Assembly: GCF_002075885.1 (NCBI RefSeq)
Contig: NZ_MDET01000034.1
Coordinates: 1-64,000, forward strand
Origin: Manganibacter manganicus
GTDB taxonomy: Bacteria; Pseudomonadota; Alphaproteobacteria; Rhizobiales; Rhizobiaceae
Direction of reading: 5' to 3'
DNA: 64,000 nt
Shown here: piece by piece, positions 8,419 to 17,197 of the stretch
Layout: each line of letters begins with the position of its first letter
How positions within the stretch are numbered: position 1 is the first letter of the stretch
Position numbers and translations under genes: made by a program
The notes under the pieces: generated by a model
What the model was told of the DNA's origin: nothing
The model's database searches: none
What the model saw: only the letters and a program-made list of their open reading frames with translations

Positions 8419-9043
8419 GGACTGGACTTTTCAGGACCTTCTTGCCGCGGGCTGGAGCGAAGCCGATCTTGAGTGGGAACGCCTGGCAGAGGCGGCTTTC
8501 ACCGCGCTGGCTGCGGGGAAAAACGATGTCGTCGGCTCCGAGATAGCCGCCGCGTTGCGGCTGGCGCGTGCCGAATTCGCTGCCAACGACCCGCGCCTTG
8601 CCGCCAGCCTCAGCAACCAGGCGGCCATCGTTGCGACGGATGGAAACGGTGGAGCGGAGCGGATCAGGGCGGCGGCGGTTCAAGCCTGGGCGGCCTGCGA
8701 TGGCTGGATAGAGGCAATGACCGCGCCGCGAACCGCACGCTCCTCGATGTTCCACCTGCGCATGGAGCGGCTGCATCGTCCGGCCTATGAAGAGCGCTGG
8801 CGTGTCAGGGGGCGTGAGTTGTTGGCCACCCTGCGAGAAGAAATACACGCCGACGCGCCACTGGCCCTTATCGCCCCCGAGGAGGCGGCATCGCGCCTCG
8901 CGCGCTGGCATCGCGAGCGACCGGTGACCCTGAGTGACCCCCGCAAGCTGATGGCTGCCGTCATCCTGCTTGCGGCCCGTGAAAAAGGCGCGCCGGACGC
9001 TGCAAGGCATGTGCCGGAAGCGGAAAGACAACTCCACCGGTAA
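8411..9043 (+). CDS. Unknown protein within the liv-type operon
   Basis: I do not recognise a named family. The 210-residue product is soluble, without signal peptide or membrane segment, and is rich in Ala, Arg and Glu helices. A stretch near residues 40-75 (ARAEFAANDPRLAASLSNQA) looks like a tetratricopeptide helix pair. The start is the GTG at 8411, preceded by GGAGG at 8396-8400 and overlapping the livF stop. Its place between the ATPases and the binding protein implies a role tied to this transporter or to the metabolism of its substrate. A further 118 bp separate it from the binding-protein gene. Function is unknown. Confidence 0.75.
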   Translation: MREDWTFQDLLAAGWSEADLEWERLAEAAFTALAAGKNDVVGSEIAAALRLARAEFAANDPRLAASLSNQAAIVATDGNGGAERIRAAAVQAWAACDGWIEAMTAPRTARSSMFHLRMERLHRPAYEERWRVRGRELLATLREEIHADAPLALIAPEEAASRLARWHRERPVTLSDPRKLMAAVILLAAREKGAPDAARHVPEAERQLHR

Positions 9044-9161
9044 GGCGGATGAAGATGGATACGTCGTACCCGGCACGACGCATTCCAGAAACAAAAGGCG
9101 CCGGGATGGGAACTGTCTGGGCGATTGCCTGTCACGCATCAAAACGAGCGGAGGAATTGCA

Positions 9162-10460
9162 ATGAAATCGGAACCGAATTTTTCGCTGACCCGGCGATCT
9201 CTCCTGACCGGAGCGGCGAGTGCCGCGCTCTTGCCGATCGTCGGCATGCCGAAAGCGGCGTTCGCCGAGGGCGATGTCATCAAGATCGGCTTTCTGGCGC
9301 CGCTGACCGGGCCTGTCGCCGCATGGGGCAAGCCAGGCCTCGACGGCTGCCAGATCTGGGCCGACTGGACCAACGAGGCCGGCGGCGTGGAGATCGGCGG
9401 CAAGCCCTACAAGATCGAGCTTGTGTCCTATGACGACGAGGATGACGCCGGCAAGGCGCGCACCGGCGCCACGCAGCTCATCCGTGAAAATGAGGTCAAG
9501 TTCATCATGATGCTCGGCGGCAACTCATGGCCGGGTGTCGAGGAGATCGCGGCTCGTCAGGGCATGATGGTCTCGACGCTGCTGCCGAGCGATCTGACGC
9601 CCGACACCACGACCCTGATTGCGCCATGCGAGGTGCACCCGATCTATAATGTCACGGGAGTGGAATGGCTGGCCGCCAACCGCCCCGAACTGAAAACGGC
9701 GGTGATCTGCGCGCAGGACGATGCCCTCGGCAAGCCATCGGTCGCGACCTATCTGGCCGCGTTCGAGGCTGCCGGCATCAAGATGGCGAGCGAACCATTG
9801 TTCTTCGATCCGGCGACCACCGACTTCGCGCCGGTGATGACGCAACTCCTGGCAAACAATCCGGACATATTGTGCCTGGACACCTGCTATGCCGATTACG
9901 TGCAGCCACTGTGCGAACAGGCATTCCAGCAGGGCTACAAGGGCCAGATCATCTCCTGTACGCTGGATTTCTACCAGCGCATCGTGGACCGCACTTCCAA
10001 GGAATTCATGGAAGGCGTCATCTTCCAGTTTCCGGATTTCGACGACAAGGCCCTCAACGACCCGCGCATCAACTTCAAGAAGCCGAACGAATATTACGCC
10101 GAATACGTCAAGCGTTACGGCGCGACGCAATGGTCGGCCGTGTCGTGGGAATACGCATCGATCCTCGATCTGTGGGCGGATGCCGCGAATCGCGCCGGCA
10201 GTGCCGAACCGGAAGATACGCTCAAAGCCATGAAGGAAGGCGGCAAGGGCAAGCATGCCTTTGGCGACGCCCGCTGGTGGGGCAAGGAACTGTTCGGCAT
10301 CGACAATGCGCTGGTCGGTGATTGGCCGGTGGTCGTTATCCGCGATGGCAAGGCCACGATCGCCGAATTCCGCTCAATCCCCGACTGGTGGGACAAGAAC
10401 GGTGAGTTGTTGGTCAAGCACATGACGGCGCTCGGCCAGATGTGGAACCAGCGGACCTGA
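9162..10460 (+). CDS. ABC transporter substrate-binding protein (LivK/amide type), Tat-exported
   Basis: Periplasmic binding protein of the HAAT importer. The N-terminus carries a twin-arginine signal (TRRSLLTGAASAALLPIVG, cleavage near AAFA/EGD). The mature part begins with the family pattern VIKIGFLAPLTGPVAAWGK, and the domain YDDEDDAGKARTGATQLI is typical of amino-acid/amide receptors. It has 432 residues, at the long end of the family, as in urea- and amide-binding members. ATG 9162 follows GGAGG at 9150-9154; the longer open frame upstream is rejected. Tat export suggests cytoplasmic folding. The ligand cannot be told; short amides, urea analogues and branched amino acids are all possible. 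Confidence 0.9.
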   Translation: MKSEPNFSLTRRSLLTGAASAALLPIVGMPKAAFAEGDVIKIGFLAPLTGPVAAWGKPGLDGCQIWADWTNEAGGVEIGGKPYKIELVSYDDEDDAGKARTGATQLIRENEVKFIMMLGGNSWPGVEEIAARQGMMVSTLLPSDLTPDTTTLIAPCEVHPIYNVTGVEWLAANRPELKTAVICAQDDALGKPSVATYLAAFEAAGIKMASEPLFFDPATTDFAPVMTQLLANNPDILCLDTCYADYVQPLCEQAFQQGYKGQIISCTLDFYQRIVDRTSKEFMEGVIFQFPDFDDKALNDPRINFKKPNEYYAEYVKRYGATQWSAVSWEYASILDLWADAANRAGSAEPEDTLKAMKEGGKGKHAFGDARWWGKELFGIDNALVGDWPVVVIRDGKATIAEFRSIPDWWDKNGELLVKHMTALGQMWNQRT

Positions 10461-10468
10461 GACATGCC

Positions 10469-10493
10469 CCGGCGGGCCCTTGTGGCTCGCCGG
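10469..10493 (+). other. Intercistronic hairpin after binding-protein gene
   Basis: CCGGCGGGCC at 10469-10478 pairs with GGCTCGCCGG at 10484-10493 (one wobble) around a 5-base loop. It lies 8 bp after the binding-protein stop and has no T-run. It resembles the hairpin at 3726 and probably stabilises the upstream transcript or causes partial termination. Confidence 0.55.
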
Positions 10494-10533
10494 TCCACCT
10501 CTCGATCATGACGTCACCGGATGGGGCTAGCCA

Positions 10534-11400
10534 ATGCCGGACTTTCTCCTGCAAACCGTTTTCAATGCATCTTATGCAGCGAGCTATATGGCGCTGATCG
10601 CCGTTGGGTTGGTGCTGATCTTCGGCGTCATGGGCGTCGTGAATTTCGCGCATGGCGAACTCTATATGGCCGGCGCATATGCGATCGTCTTCTTCTACGC
10701 CTGGAATGGGTTGCCCTTTTTCGTTGCGGTGGCGCTCGGCCTCGTATTTGTCGGCTGCCTCGGCATATTGATGGAATTGACGCTGTTCAGGCCGCTGCGA
10801 ACGAATCCGCTGGGTGGTCTGATCGCCTCGATCGGTTTTCTGCTCATTTTGCAGACAGTGGCGGTGGTCGGCTTCGGTTTGCGCAACCAGAATGTTCCGC
10901 GGGTGTCGCAAGGCGGCATCACCGTCGGAGGTGCCGTGCTCACCTATGAACGGCTCGCGGTGATCGTCGTGACTATCGTGCTGCTGGCCGCATTGTGGTT
11001 GTTCCTGCGTCGAAGCAAGTTCGGCTGGGCGTTGCGCGCTTGCGCGCAGGATCGCGAAGCGGCCGCCCTGCAAGGCATATCGATCAACCAGACGGCACGC
11101 TATGCCATGTTCATCGGTGCGGCCCTTGCCGGTGTGGCCGGCGCAATGACCGCGCCGCTTGTCGCGCCGTCGCCCTATATGGGCCACAGCGTCATCGTGA
11201 CCGCGTTCATTATCATCATCGTCGGTGGTGTCGGTAGCCTCGAGGGCGCGGTCGTGGCCGCCATCCTCTATGCCTTCGTCCATACGTTCGTGACGACGTT
11301 CTACGACGGTGTCATCGCCAATATTGTCGGTCTGCTGCTGATGCTTGCAGTGCTTGTGGTCAAGCCCCAGGGCCTGTTTGGAGTGCGCGAACGTGCCTGA
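10534..11400 (+). CDS. livH: Branched-chain amino acid/amide-type ABC permease (LivH type)
   Basis: Inner-membrane permease of 288 residues with about eight hydrophobic segments. The LivH hallmark is visible as LIFGVMGVVNFAHGELYMAGAY near residue 30, and the ATPase-contact region as WALRACAQDREAAALQGI in the second half. The C-terminal segment IIIVGGVGSLEGAVVAAILYA is typical. It ends overlapping the GTG start of the livM-type gene by 8 bp. It forms a heterodimer with that protein. Confidence 0.92.
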   Translation: MPDFLLQTVFNASYAASYMALIAVGLVLIFGVMGVVNFAHGELYMAGAYAIVFFYAWNGLPFFVAVALGLVFVGCLGILMELTLFRPLRTNPLGGLIASIGFLLILQTVAVVGFGLRNQNVPRVSQGGITVGGAVLTYERLAVIVVTIVLLAALWLFLRRSKFGWALRACAQDREAAALQGISINQTARYAMFIGAALAGVAGAMTAPLVAPSPYMGHSVIVTAFIIIIVGGVGSLEGAVVAAILYAFVHTFVTTFYDGVIANIVGLLLMLAVLVVKPQGLFGVRERA

Positions 11401-12421
11401 AAAAACCACAATCGGCGGCGCCGGCCTGATCGGCATCGCAGTTCTCGCCGCCATCATCATCGTGGCTCCGTATTTCGTTACCTTCTCGCAGCGCGAACTC
11501 ATGGTTCTGCTGGCCATCAACGTCCTTGTCGTGGCCAGCTACCGCTTGCAGACGCTGACCGGCGAATGGTCGCTGGCCCATTTGGTGATGATGGGCGCGG
11601 GTGCCTATGGCAGCGCGCTTTACGCCAAGAGCTTCGGCGCTCCGGTGCCGGTGGCCATGATCGGCGGCGCCATAACGGCCGGCGTGGTCGCTGCGGTGCT
11701 GAGCTTCCCGCTATTTCGCATGAAGGGCTTCTACTTTCTAATCGGCTCGTTCGCTGCCGGCGAGATCCTGCGTCTCATCTGGAAGCGCTTCACCGATCCG
11801 TTCGGCGGCCCTAAGGGCATCCAGCGCATTCCCGGCTTTCCCGACATCAATATCGGCCCGCTCCACATCGATTTCTTCAACCCGATCAACTATTATTATC
11901 TGGTTCTGTTGGTCGTGCTTGTCTCTCTGTGGATACTCTACCGGATCGAGAGGTCGCGTATCGGCCTGACATTCCACGCCATCCATTGGCAGGACAAGCT
12001 GTCGGAATCAGTCGGCGTCGATGCCTTCCGCTACCGCATGTTGGCTTTCGTGATAGCATCGTTTTTTGCCGGGCTGGCTGGCGCGCTCTACGCGCACAAT
12101 CTGAGCACGGTCAATCCCAACCAGTTCGACGTCAATGCGATGGTCTATGTCCTGATCTGGACGATCGTTGGCGGAACCAGTCGCTGGTACGGTCCCATCT
12201 TGGGAGTGGTGACGCTCACCATCATCGACGAAGTCATTCTGCGTGGAATCGGGGCAGACCAGATCCGCCCGGCACTTTACGGCCTGATCCTTATCCTGGC
12301 GATCCTGTTCCTGCCGGATGGGCTGGAAAGCCTGGTGATCAAGGCGAAGGATGCTCTGCGCGGACGCAGTTCATCGAAAACCAGCGTGCCAGCCGAAGCT
12401 TTGGATGGCTCGCGGGATTAG
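11393..12421 (+). CDS. livM: Branched-chain amino acid/amide-type ABC permease (LivM type)
   Basis: Second permease subunit, 342 residues, strongly hydrophobic. The LivM pattern GEWSLAHLVMMGAGAYGSAL and the later WTIVGGTSRWYGPILGVV are present; the usual NxxTGG-type core is modified to TLTGEWSLAH. The start is the GTG at 11393 inside the end of livH (GGAG nine bases upstream); a frame extension to 11345 is rejected. It is the last gene of the operon. No clear terminator follows, but a riboswitch-like element lies downstream on the opposite strand. Confidence 0.91.
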   Translation: MPEKTTIGGAGLIGIAVLAAIIIVAPYFVTFSQRELMVLLAINVLVVASYRLQTLTGEWSLAHLVMMGAGAYGSALYAKSFGAPVPVAMIGGAITAGVVAAVLSFPLFRMKGFYFLIGSFAAGEILRLIWKRFTDPFGGPKGIQRIPGFPDINIGPLHIDFFNPINYYYLVLLVVLVSLWILYRIERSRIGLTFHAIHWQDKLSESVGVDAFRYRMLAFVIASFFAGLAGALYAHNLSTVNPNQFDVNAMVYVLIWTIVGGTSRWYGPILGVVTLTIIDEVILRGIGADQIRPALYGLILILAILFLPDGLESLVIKAKDALRGRSSSKTSVPAEALDGSRD

Positions 12422-12744
12422 AGCCGTTCAGGCATCGACGGAATCGTGAGAGCTCCGGTCTGCCGCAGCAAGATGGGTGGGTATCGCAAGCGCATTCTGG
12501 AGCCGGAACCGGTCATTCATCGTCGAATGCAACAATCAGGCATCACACCTAACGCTGCATGGGCCGAACGACGAATTGGCGGCGCACGGGTAACGCCATG
12601 TCCATCACTCCAATGTCCGCTGCGCCTGTCGAGCAGGATCAGGTTCAAACATGGTTATTTCTCGACGGAAAAATCCCGGTCAGTTCTCGGCAGGAATCAA
12701 CACATGATGGCTCCGTGACATCACAATCGATCACAGAACCTGCT
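12422..12744. other. Convergent intergenic region with riboswitch-like element
   Basis: The stretch lies between the plus-strand livM-type gene and the minus-strand HAD phosphatase, which converge. No real gene is seen. On the minus strand it holds the thi-box-like element described separately; the RNA would run toward the 3' end of livM with only an 18-codon frame (ATGGACATGGCG at about 12600) after it. Confidence 0.45.
12611..12685 (-). ncRNA. TPP (thi-box) riboswitch-like element, orphan
   Basis: Read on the minus strand, the conserved thi-box pieces appear in order. GAGAAATAACC is at 12663-12653, then GAACCTGATC at 12646-12637, then a small CTG-CTCGA-CAG stem, then GCGCAGCGGA at 12625-12616. 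The exact GAACCTGATC block and the spacing match the TPP aptamer, where CTGAGA, ACCTGATC and GCGNAGGGA flank a short P4 stem. Deviations are TCGAGA for CTGAGA and GCGCAGCGGA for GCGNAGGGA. The first helix is poor by eye. No thiamine gene lies downstream, so this may be a relic or a chance resemblance. Confidence 0.42.
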
Positions 12745-13746
12745 CTATTGCTTTGCCGCCGGATAAACCGTCTTCCAGTCGGATTTCATGTCGACAACGG
12801 TCCAACCGCGACCGGGTGCCTCGTCCAGTGCCTTGTCGAGCTTGCCGACTTGCGACTCGCGATCATAGGAAAATTCCCGCTCGGCATCGGTGTGGTGGAC
12901 GATAAGCGCGAAGCGGGGACCGTCATTGAGTGTCGTCCACTGCAGCATCTGCAGATCGCCATCCGAATTTCCCGCCGCGAAGATGGGCCGCCGGCCAATG
13001 AAGCGGTTGATGCCGACCGGCTTGCCAGGACCATCGTCTATGAATTCTATCTTGGCTTCTTTCTTGAGGACCGGTTTATCGCCGTTCAGCTCGTAGGTTA
13101 CCATGCCGGACGTGCCCACCACCTGCTCGGGTGGAATGCCGTAGGCATTCTCCACCCAGGGGCGCATGAACTCGACGCCGCCGCCCGAGACTATAAAGGT
13201 CTTGAAGCCATTGGCGCGCAAATAGGCCAGAAGTTCCACCATAGGCTGATAGATCAACTCATCGTAGGGGCGGGCGAACTTCGGATGACGTGCCGTCGCG
13301 ATCCAGTCCCTGACCGTGCCCGCGAACGCGTCGGTGGTCATTCCGGCGTGGGTCACCGCCATGATTTCGGCGACGCCCTTTTTCCCCGACGCTAGAGCGC
13401 CCTTGACGTCGCCGGCGAATATCGATCTGAACGGTTCGCTATCCTTCCATTCGGGATGCTCGGGAGCCATGGCCTTTACACGGTCGATGGCGAAGGCGAA
13501 CTGGAAATAAACAGGCTGTTCGCTCCACAGCGTGCCGTCATTGTCGAAAACGGCGATGCGCTCGGCCGGCGCGACGTAATTTGAACCGCCTTCGGTCGTC
13601 ACTCTCGCGATGAACTCCGTGATAGCCGATTTCGTCGCTCCATCGTTCCACGAAGGCAATGGATCGGACTGCGCGCACGCAAGGGGACTTAGCCAGAAGG
13701 AGCTGAAAAAGACAAAGGTCAGGATAGCGAAACGGCGGTTCAACAT
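12745..13746 (-). CDS. Secreted HAD-superfamily phosphatase
   Basis: Haloacid-dehalogenase-like hydrolase with an export signal (MLNRRF, then a hydrophobic run, cleavage near ACAQSD). HAD motif I is AVFDNDGTLWSE (nucleophile and acid Asp), motif II is the Ser in FIVSGGGVEF, and motif IV lies around GNSDGDLQML. It has 333 residues. The start at 13746 follows GAGGAGGG; the longer frame to 13803 is rejected. It is last in a minus-strand set after the formylglycine-generating enzyme and the sulfatase, 115 bp after the sulfatase. A periplasmic phosphatase next to a sulfatase suggests scavenging of phosphate or sulfate esters; the substrate is unknown. Confidence 0.85.
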   Translation of the reverse strand: MLNRRFAILTFVFFSSFWLSPLACAQSDPLPSWNDGATKSAITEFIARVTTEGGSNYVAPAERIAVFDNDGTLWSEQPVYFQFAFAIDRVKAMAPEHPEWKDSEPFRSIFAGDVKGALASGKKGVAEIMAVTHAGMTTDAFAGTVRDWIATARHPKFARPYDELIYQPMVELLAYLRANGFKTFIVSGGGVEFMRPWVENAYGIPPEQVVGTSGMVTYELNGDKPVLKKEAKIEFIDDGPGKPVGINRFIGRRPIFAAGNSDGDLQMLQWTTLNDGPRFALIVHHTDAEREFSYDRESQVGKLDKALDEAPGRGWTVVDMKSDWKTVYPAAKQ

Positions 13747-13821
13747 CAGGCCCTCCTCAAATCCGGGCAGTACGGGCGGCGCTTCCCAGAAAACGCCACC
13801 CACAGATCTATCCAGCGAACA

Positions 13822-13849
13822 GCTCCGCCCGGCGGGAAGCGAGCGGAGC
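13822..13849 (-). other. Intercistronic hairpin between sulfatase and HAD genes
   Basis: GCTCCGC at 13822-13828 and GCGGAGC at 13843-13849 form a perfect 7-bp stem with a 14-base GC-rich loop, 13 bp after the sulfatase stop. No T-run follows on the minus strand. It may cause partial termination or stabilise the sulfatase message. Confidence 0.4.
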
Positions 13850-13861
13850 CAATGGTTGACG

Positions 13862-15679
13862 CTAGTTAGCGCCGCGATGCTGGAGGGCCTCGTTGATCAT
13901 GTTGTTGAGCCCACTTTGGACCCTCTCGAGATCGAGGTTCTGCCGGAACGCTTCCCTCCGCTTGAAGCTATCCATAGTGCTTTCCATGATGTTCGCGGGA
14001 TTGAAGCTCGGTGGGAAGGACCGAGGCGGAAAGTCCTTGAACGTGGCTATGAACTCGAAGACGTCGTTCGTCGCCCCATAGATGCCGCCGAGATGGTCGA
14101 TCTGCCAGTCCCAGAAAGTGTTGGATGTAATGTCGGCGCGCTCGAAAGGATCCTGGAACAGGTTGAAGATCTTCTGCAGGCGAAGCGTCGTGAACGGCTC
14201 CGCCCACAATTCCAACGTGCCGGGCGAGCGCTGCTCCGAGTAGACGTATTTGTAATCGCCCTTGCGGAAACCAACCAATTGGCCATCGTCGTCCGCGTAG
14301 AAGAAGTTGTCGCGGGCGCTCTTTACCCCGTTGTTGTCGGCAGCAGGGCCGGTCACGGTGCGCAGGAATTCGGACTGATCGTAGCCGTCGAGGTGCACCT
14401 TGTAGTCGAGGCCGTTGGCCGTGTAGCCCGCCTTCAGCTTCTCGGCGATGTCCGGTTCGCCGGCGATCGAACAGAGTGTCGGGAGCCAGTCGTTATGGCT
14501 CATCAACTCATTGGTGACGGTATTGGGTTTGATGACGCCCGGCCAGCGGACGAAACAGGGCACGCGGAAAGCTCCTTCCCAGTTGGTGTTCTTCTCCGAG
14601 CGGAACCAGGTCATGGCGCCGTCCGGCCAGGTGTTCATATGCGGGCCGTTGTCGCTCGTGTAGACGACGATCGTGTTGTCCGCGACGCCCATGTCTTCGA
14701 GCGCCTTGAGCACGACGCCGATGGTATCGTCGTGCTCCATCATGCCGTCGACATATTCGCTGTCACCATGCTGGTATCGGCCGCGATGGCTGTCCCGGAC
14801 ATGTGTGCGCAGATGCATGCGGGTCGAGTTGAACCAGCAGAAAAACGGCTTCCCCGCAGCTTGTTGACGCTGCATGAAGTCAATGGCTGCAGCCGAGGTT
14901 TCGTCGTCGATCGTCTCCATGCGCTTCTTGGTGAGCGCGCCGGTGTCTTCGATCGTCTGCTTGCCGACCCTGCCGAAACGCGGATCCTCGGTCGGATCGT
15001 CCACGTCGGTCGCCTTGCATTTGAGAACGCCGCGCGGGCCGTATTTGGCAAGATATCCAGGATCCTTCGGATAGTCCGGCAGTTCCGGCTCTTCTTCTGC
15101 GTTGAGATGGTAGAGATTGCCGAAGAATTCGTCGAAACCATTCACGGTGGGTAACGATGGGTTCCGGTCACCGACATGATTCTTGCCGAACTGCCCGGTG
15201 GCGTAGCCGAGGTTCTTCAGCAATCCGCCCACGGTAGGGTCCAACTGGCTCATGCCCATCGGCGCACCGGGGAAGCCTACCTTCGTCAGTCCGGTCCGTA
15301 GGCCGTGCTGGCCGGTGAGAAATGCCGCGCGACCTGCCGTGCATGACTGCTCGGCATAGTAGTGGAGGAACATGATGCCGTCGCGTGCAATGCTGTCGAT
15401 GTTCGGCGTCTGGTAACCCATCAGACCGTGCGAGTAGGCGCTGATGTTGGCGATGCCGATGTCGTCGCCGAAGATCACCAGGATATTCGGCTTGTCGCCC
15501 GCCGGCGCAGATTGCTCCTGCGCCTGCGCGGTGCGCACGCTGGTCGTCTGGGCCAGCGCGGCAGCGGCGGCAAGTGTCGTTCCGCCAAGCAGGATGCTGC
15601 GACGGCTGACACTGCCCGTGGCAGGGACCTGCCCTGCGTTCGGAGCCGAGCCCCGTTCATCCCTGGATGTATCGCTCAT
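13862..15679 (-). CDS. Arylsulfatase, Tat-exported, CTAGR active site
   Basis: Sulfate-ester hydrolase of the alkaline-phosphatase superfamily, 605 residues. The N-terminus has a twin-arginine signal (SVSRRSILLGGTTLAAAA). The metal site begins with PNILVIFGDDIG. The formylglycine motif is CTAGRAAFLTGQ near residue 112, that is C-x-A-x-R rather than the usual C-x-P-x-R. Later metal ligands are in VVYTSDNGPH. The Shine-Dalgarno AAAGGTG is inside the end of the upstream gene, 6 bp apart, so it is co-transcribed with its likely maturase. Folding and formylglycine formation before Tat export would fit. The sulfate ester is unknown. Confidence 0.9.
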   Translation of the reverse strand: MSDTSRDERGSAPNAGQVPATGSVSRRSILLGGTTLAAAAALAQTTSVRTAQAQEQSAPAGDKPNILVIFGDDIGIANISAYSHGLMGYQTPNIDSIARDGIMFLHYYAEQSCTAGRAAFLTGQHGLRTGLTKVGFPGAPMGMSQLDPTVGGLLKNLGYATGQFGKNHVGDRNPSLPTVNGFDEFFGNLYHLNAEEEPELPDYPKDPGYLAKYGPRGVLKCKATDVDDPTEDPRFGRVGKQTIEDTGALTKKRMETIDDETSAAAIDFMQRQQAAGKPFFCWFNSTRMHLRTHVRDSHRGRYQHGDSEYVDGMMEHDDTIGVVLKALEDMGVADNTIVVYTSDNGPHMNTWPDGAMTWFRSEKNTNWEGAFRVPCFVRWPGVIKPNTVTNELMSHNDWLPTLCSIAGEPDIAEKLKAGYTANGLDYKVHLDGYDQSEFLRTVTGPAADNNGVKSARDNFFYADDDGQLVGFRKGDYKYVYSEQRSPGTLELWAEPFTTLRLQKIFNLFQDPFERADITSNTFWDWQIDHLGGIYGATNDVFEFIATFKDFPPRSFPPSFNPANIMESTMDSFKRREAFRQNLDLERVQSGLNNMINEALQHRGAN

Positions 15680-15685
15680 AGCTGT

Positions 15686-16816
15686 TCACCTTTCTCTTTC
15701 TAACGATGAAACGGACGCCGCCCTGACGATGCAGCGGAAGCCGACATGGCTCATCGAGGTGTCGACGGGCTGCGCGTGGCGCGCGGCCGGGCGGTAGCGG
15801 CGGCAGTAGTTCGGCGCACAGAGGTGAGAGCCGCCTTTGACGACCTTTCTCGGGATCAGGATCGTCGGCTGGCGTTCGTCGAAGCTGGCGGCTTTGGACC
15901 CGCCTCGTGGATTCTGCGGAATGCAACAGCTCTTCGCCTCCTTGTCCGGATGCCGGTTCGACCACCAGTCCGTCGTCCACTCCCAGACATTGCCGATCAT
16001 GTCGCGGAGGTCGTATCCGTTCGCCGGAAAAGCGCCGACCGGCGATGTCCGCTCGAAGCCGTCGTCGAGGCGGTTCTGATGCGGGAAGTCGCCCTGCCAG
16101 GTATTGGCCATCTGCCTGCCGCCGGGTGCGAATTCGTCACCCCAGGCGAATTCGGCATCCTCGACGCCGCCCCATGCCGCATATTCCCATTCGGCTTCGC
16201 TCGGCAGTTCCTTGCCCGCCCAGCGCGCGTAGGCCAGCGCGTCATCGTAGGCGATATGAACCACCGGGTGACTTTCCTTCTTGAAAAGACCGCTCTTAGG
16301 GCCGAGGGGATGTTTCCAGTTGGCACCTTCGACGAAGTCCCACCATTCTGCCGGATTGCGCAGATCGGCAGGCCCCGCCGTCTTTTGGAACACCAAAGAT
16401 CCGGCAAAGAGCATGTGCGGGAGCGCGCCGGGGTAGTCCTTCGGGTCGGGTACCCGCTCTGCAAGCGTGACGTGGCCGGTCGCCTTGACGAACGCCTTGA
16501 ATTGGCGATTCGTGACGGGTGTTCTGTCGATGAAGAACCCGTCGACCTTCACCTTGTGGGCGGGAGCCTCCTCACGATAGTGAGCATCCGAGCCCATCCG
16601 GAAGGTTCCGCCGGATACGAAAACCATGCCGGGCGGGCAGACGACCGGGCCTTGCACGGTGCGGGCGGCTGCGTCCGGCTTGCTTTCCACGGCATGCGCG
16701 GCAAAGGCGTGGGTCGTGGTTACGCCATCGTTCCCAAAAGAGAGATTGTCCGCTTTCATTGACCGGTCCCGCTCGCTGGTTTTGAGAAACCTGCTGAACT
16801 CATTGGCGTGGTCCAT
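15686..16816 (-). CDS. Formylglycine-generating enzyme (SUMF1 family)
   Basis: Copper-dependent oxidase that converts the sulfatase active-site Cys to formylglycine. The FGE fold begins at CPPGMVFVSGGTFRMGSD (about residue 60) and ends at SHVGFRCIV. Family marks are DRTPVTNRQFKAFV, WEYAAWGG, GNVWEWTTDWW and the two reactive cysteines in SHLCAPNYCRRYRP. It has 376 residues with about 55 weakly conserved N-terminal residues; an internal ATG at 16759 is an alternative start, as neither has a clear ribosome binding site. It directly precedes the sulfatase, its probable client. A GTACGTTACCGTAAC motif lies 61 bp upstream. Confidence 0.92.
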   Translation of the reverse strand: MDHANEFSRFLKTSERDRSMKADNLSFGNDGVTTTHAFAAHAVESKPDAAARTVQGPVVCPPGMVFVSGGTFRMGSDAHYREEAPAHKVKVDGFFIDRTPVTNRQFKAFVKATGHVTLAERVPDPKDYPGALPHMLFAGSLVFQKTAGPADLRNPAEWWDFVEGANWKHPLGPKSGLFKKESHPVVHIAYDDALAYARWAGKELPSEAEWEYAAWGGVEDAEFAWGDEFAPGGRQMANTWQGDFPHQNRLDDGFERTSPVGAFPANGYDLRDMIGNVWEWTTDWWSNRHPDKEAKSCCIPQNPRGGSKAASFDERQPTILIPRKVVKGGSHLCAPNYCRRYRPAARHAQPVDTSMSHVGFRCIVRAASVSSLERER

Positions 16817-16877
16817 CCGCGTCGGACAGACTTGTCTTGTCGCCGGGACCCTCGGAAGAACGCGTTCCCTATTGAAG

Positions 16878-16892
16878 TACGTTACCGTAACA
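16878..16892 (+). promoter_or_regulatory. GTACGTTACNGTAAC motif, copy 1
   Basis: GTACGTTACCGTAAC with the flank TTGAA before it. The core GTTACCGTAAC is an 11-bp palindrome, a form common for TetR-type operators. It lies 61 bp upstream of the formylglycine-generating enzyme start. See the finding on the four copies. Confidence 0.55.
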
Positions 16893-17020
16893 GGCTGGCG
16901 GGCGCGCCGCAGAACATCGGGTTCGGAATTCTGTTCGGCTCGTATGGACGGCGTGAGCCCTTTCAGCGCCTTTAGACGGCGGCCGAAGGTGGAGGCGGCG
17001 GTGAAGCGCCTGCGCCCGTT

Positions 17021-17035
17021 GTTACCGTAACGTGC
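17021..17035 (-). promoter_or_regulatory. GTACGTTACNGTAAC motif, copy 2
   Basis: On the minus strand it reads GCACGTTACGGTAAC, one base from the consensus, with a perfect GTTACNGTAAC core. It lies 162 bp upstream of the small gene at 17198 and on the same divergent region as copy 1. Confidence 0.55.
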
Positions 17036-17197
17036 TCATGCATTCGACAAAACTGAGGCACAATTTGTTGATGGTAGCGCGCTGTCCCCAGCAGATCTCG
17101 TTCCAGCCAACGGATGCAAAGAACTGGCAGGCGTTCTGGCAAGGCTCGGGCATGGATTGCCTGCGGGGTAGCGGCTGTTTACCGGGGAGGCACCACA

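Larger units (their letters stand above)
16817..17197. other. Divergent control region with two copies of the GTACGTTAC motif
   Basis: This 380-bp stretch separates the minus-strand sulfatase operon from the plus-strand small gene at 17198. Besides the two motif copies (16878, 17021) nothing gene-like is supported. It should hold both promoters, but I could not assign -35/-10 boxes with confidence. Confidence 0.5.

Noticed and set aside
13610..15154. 514-residue open frame on the plus strand
   Set aside because: It runs antisense to the HAD phosphatase and sulfatase, both with clear motifs, and its protein has no family likeness; a GC-rich shadow frame.
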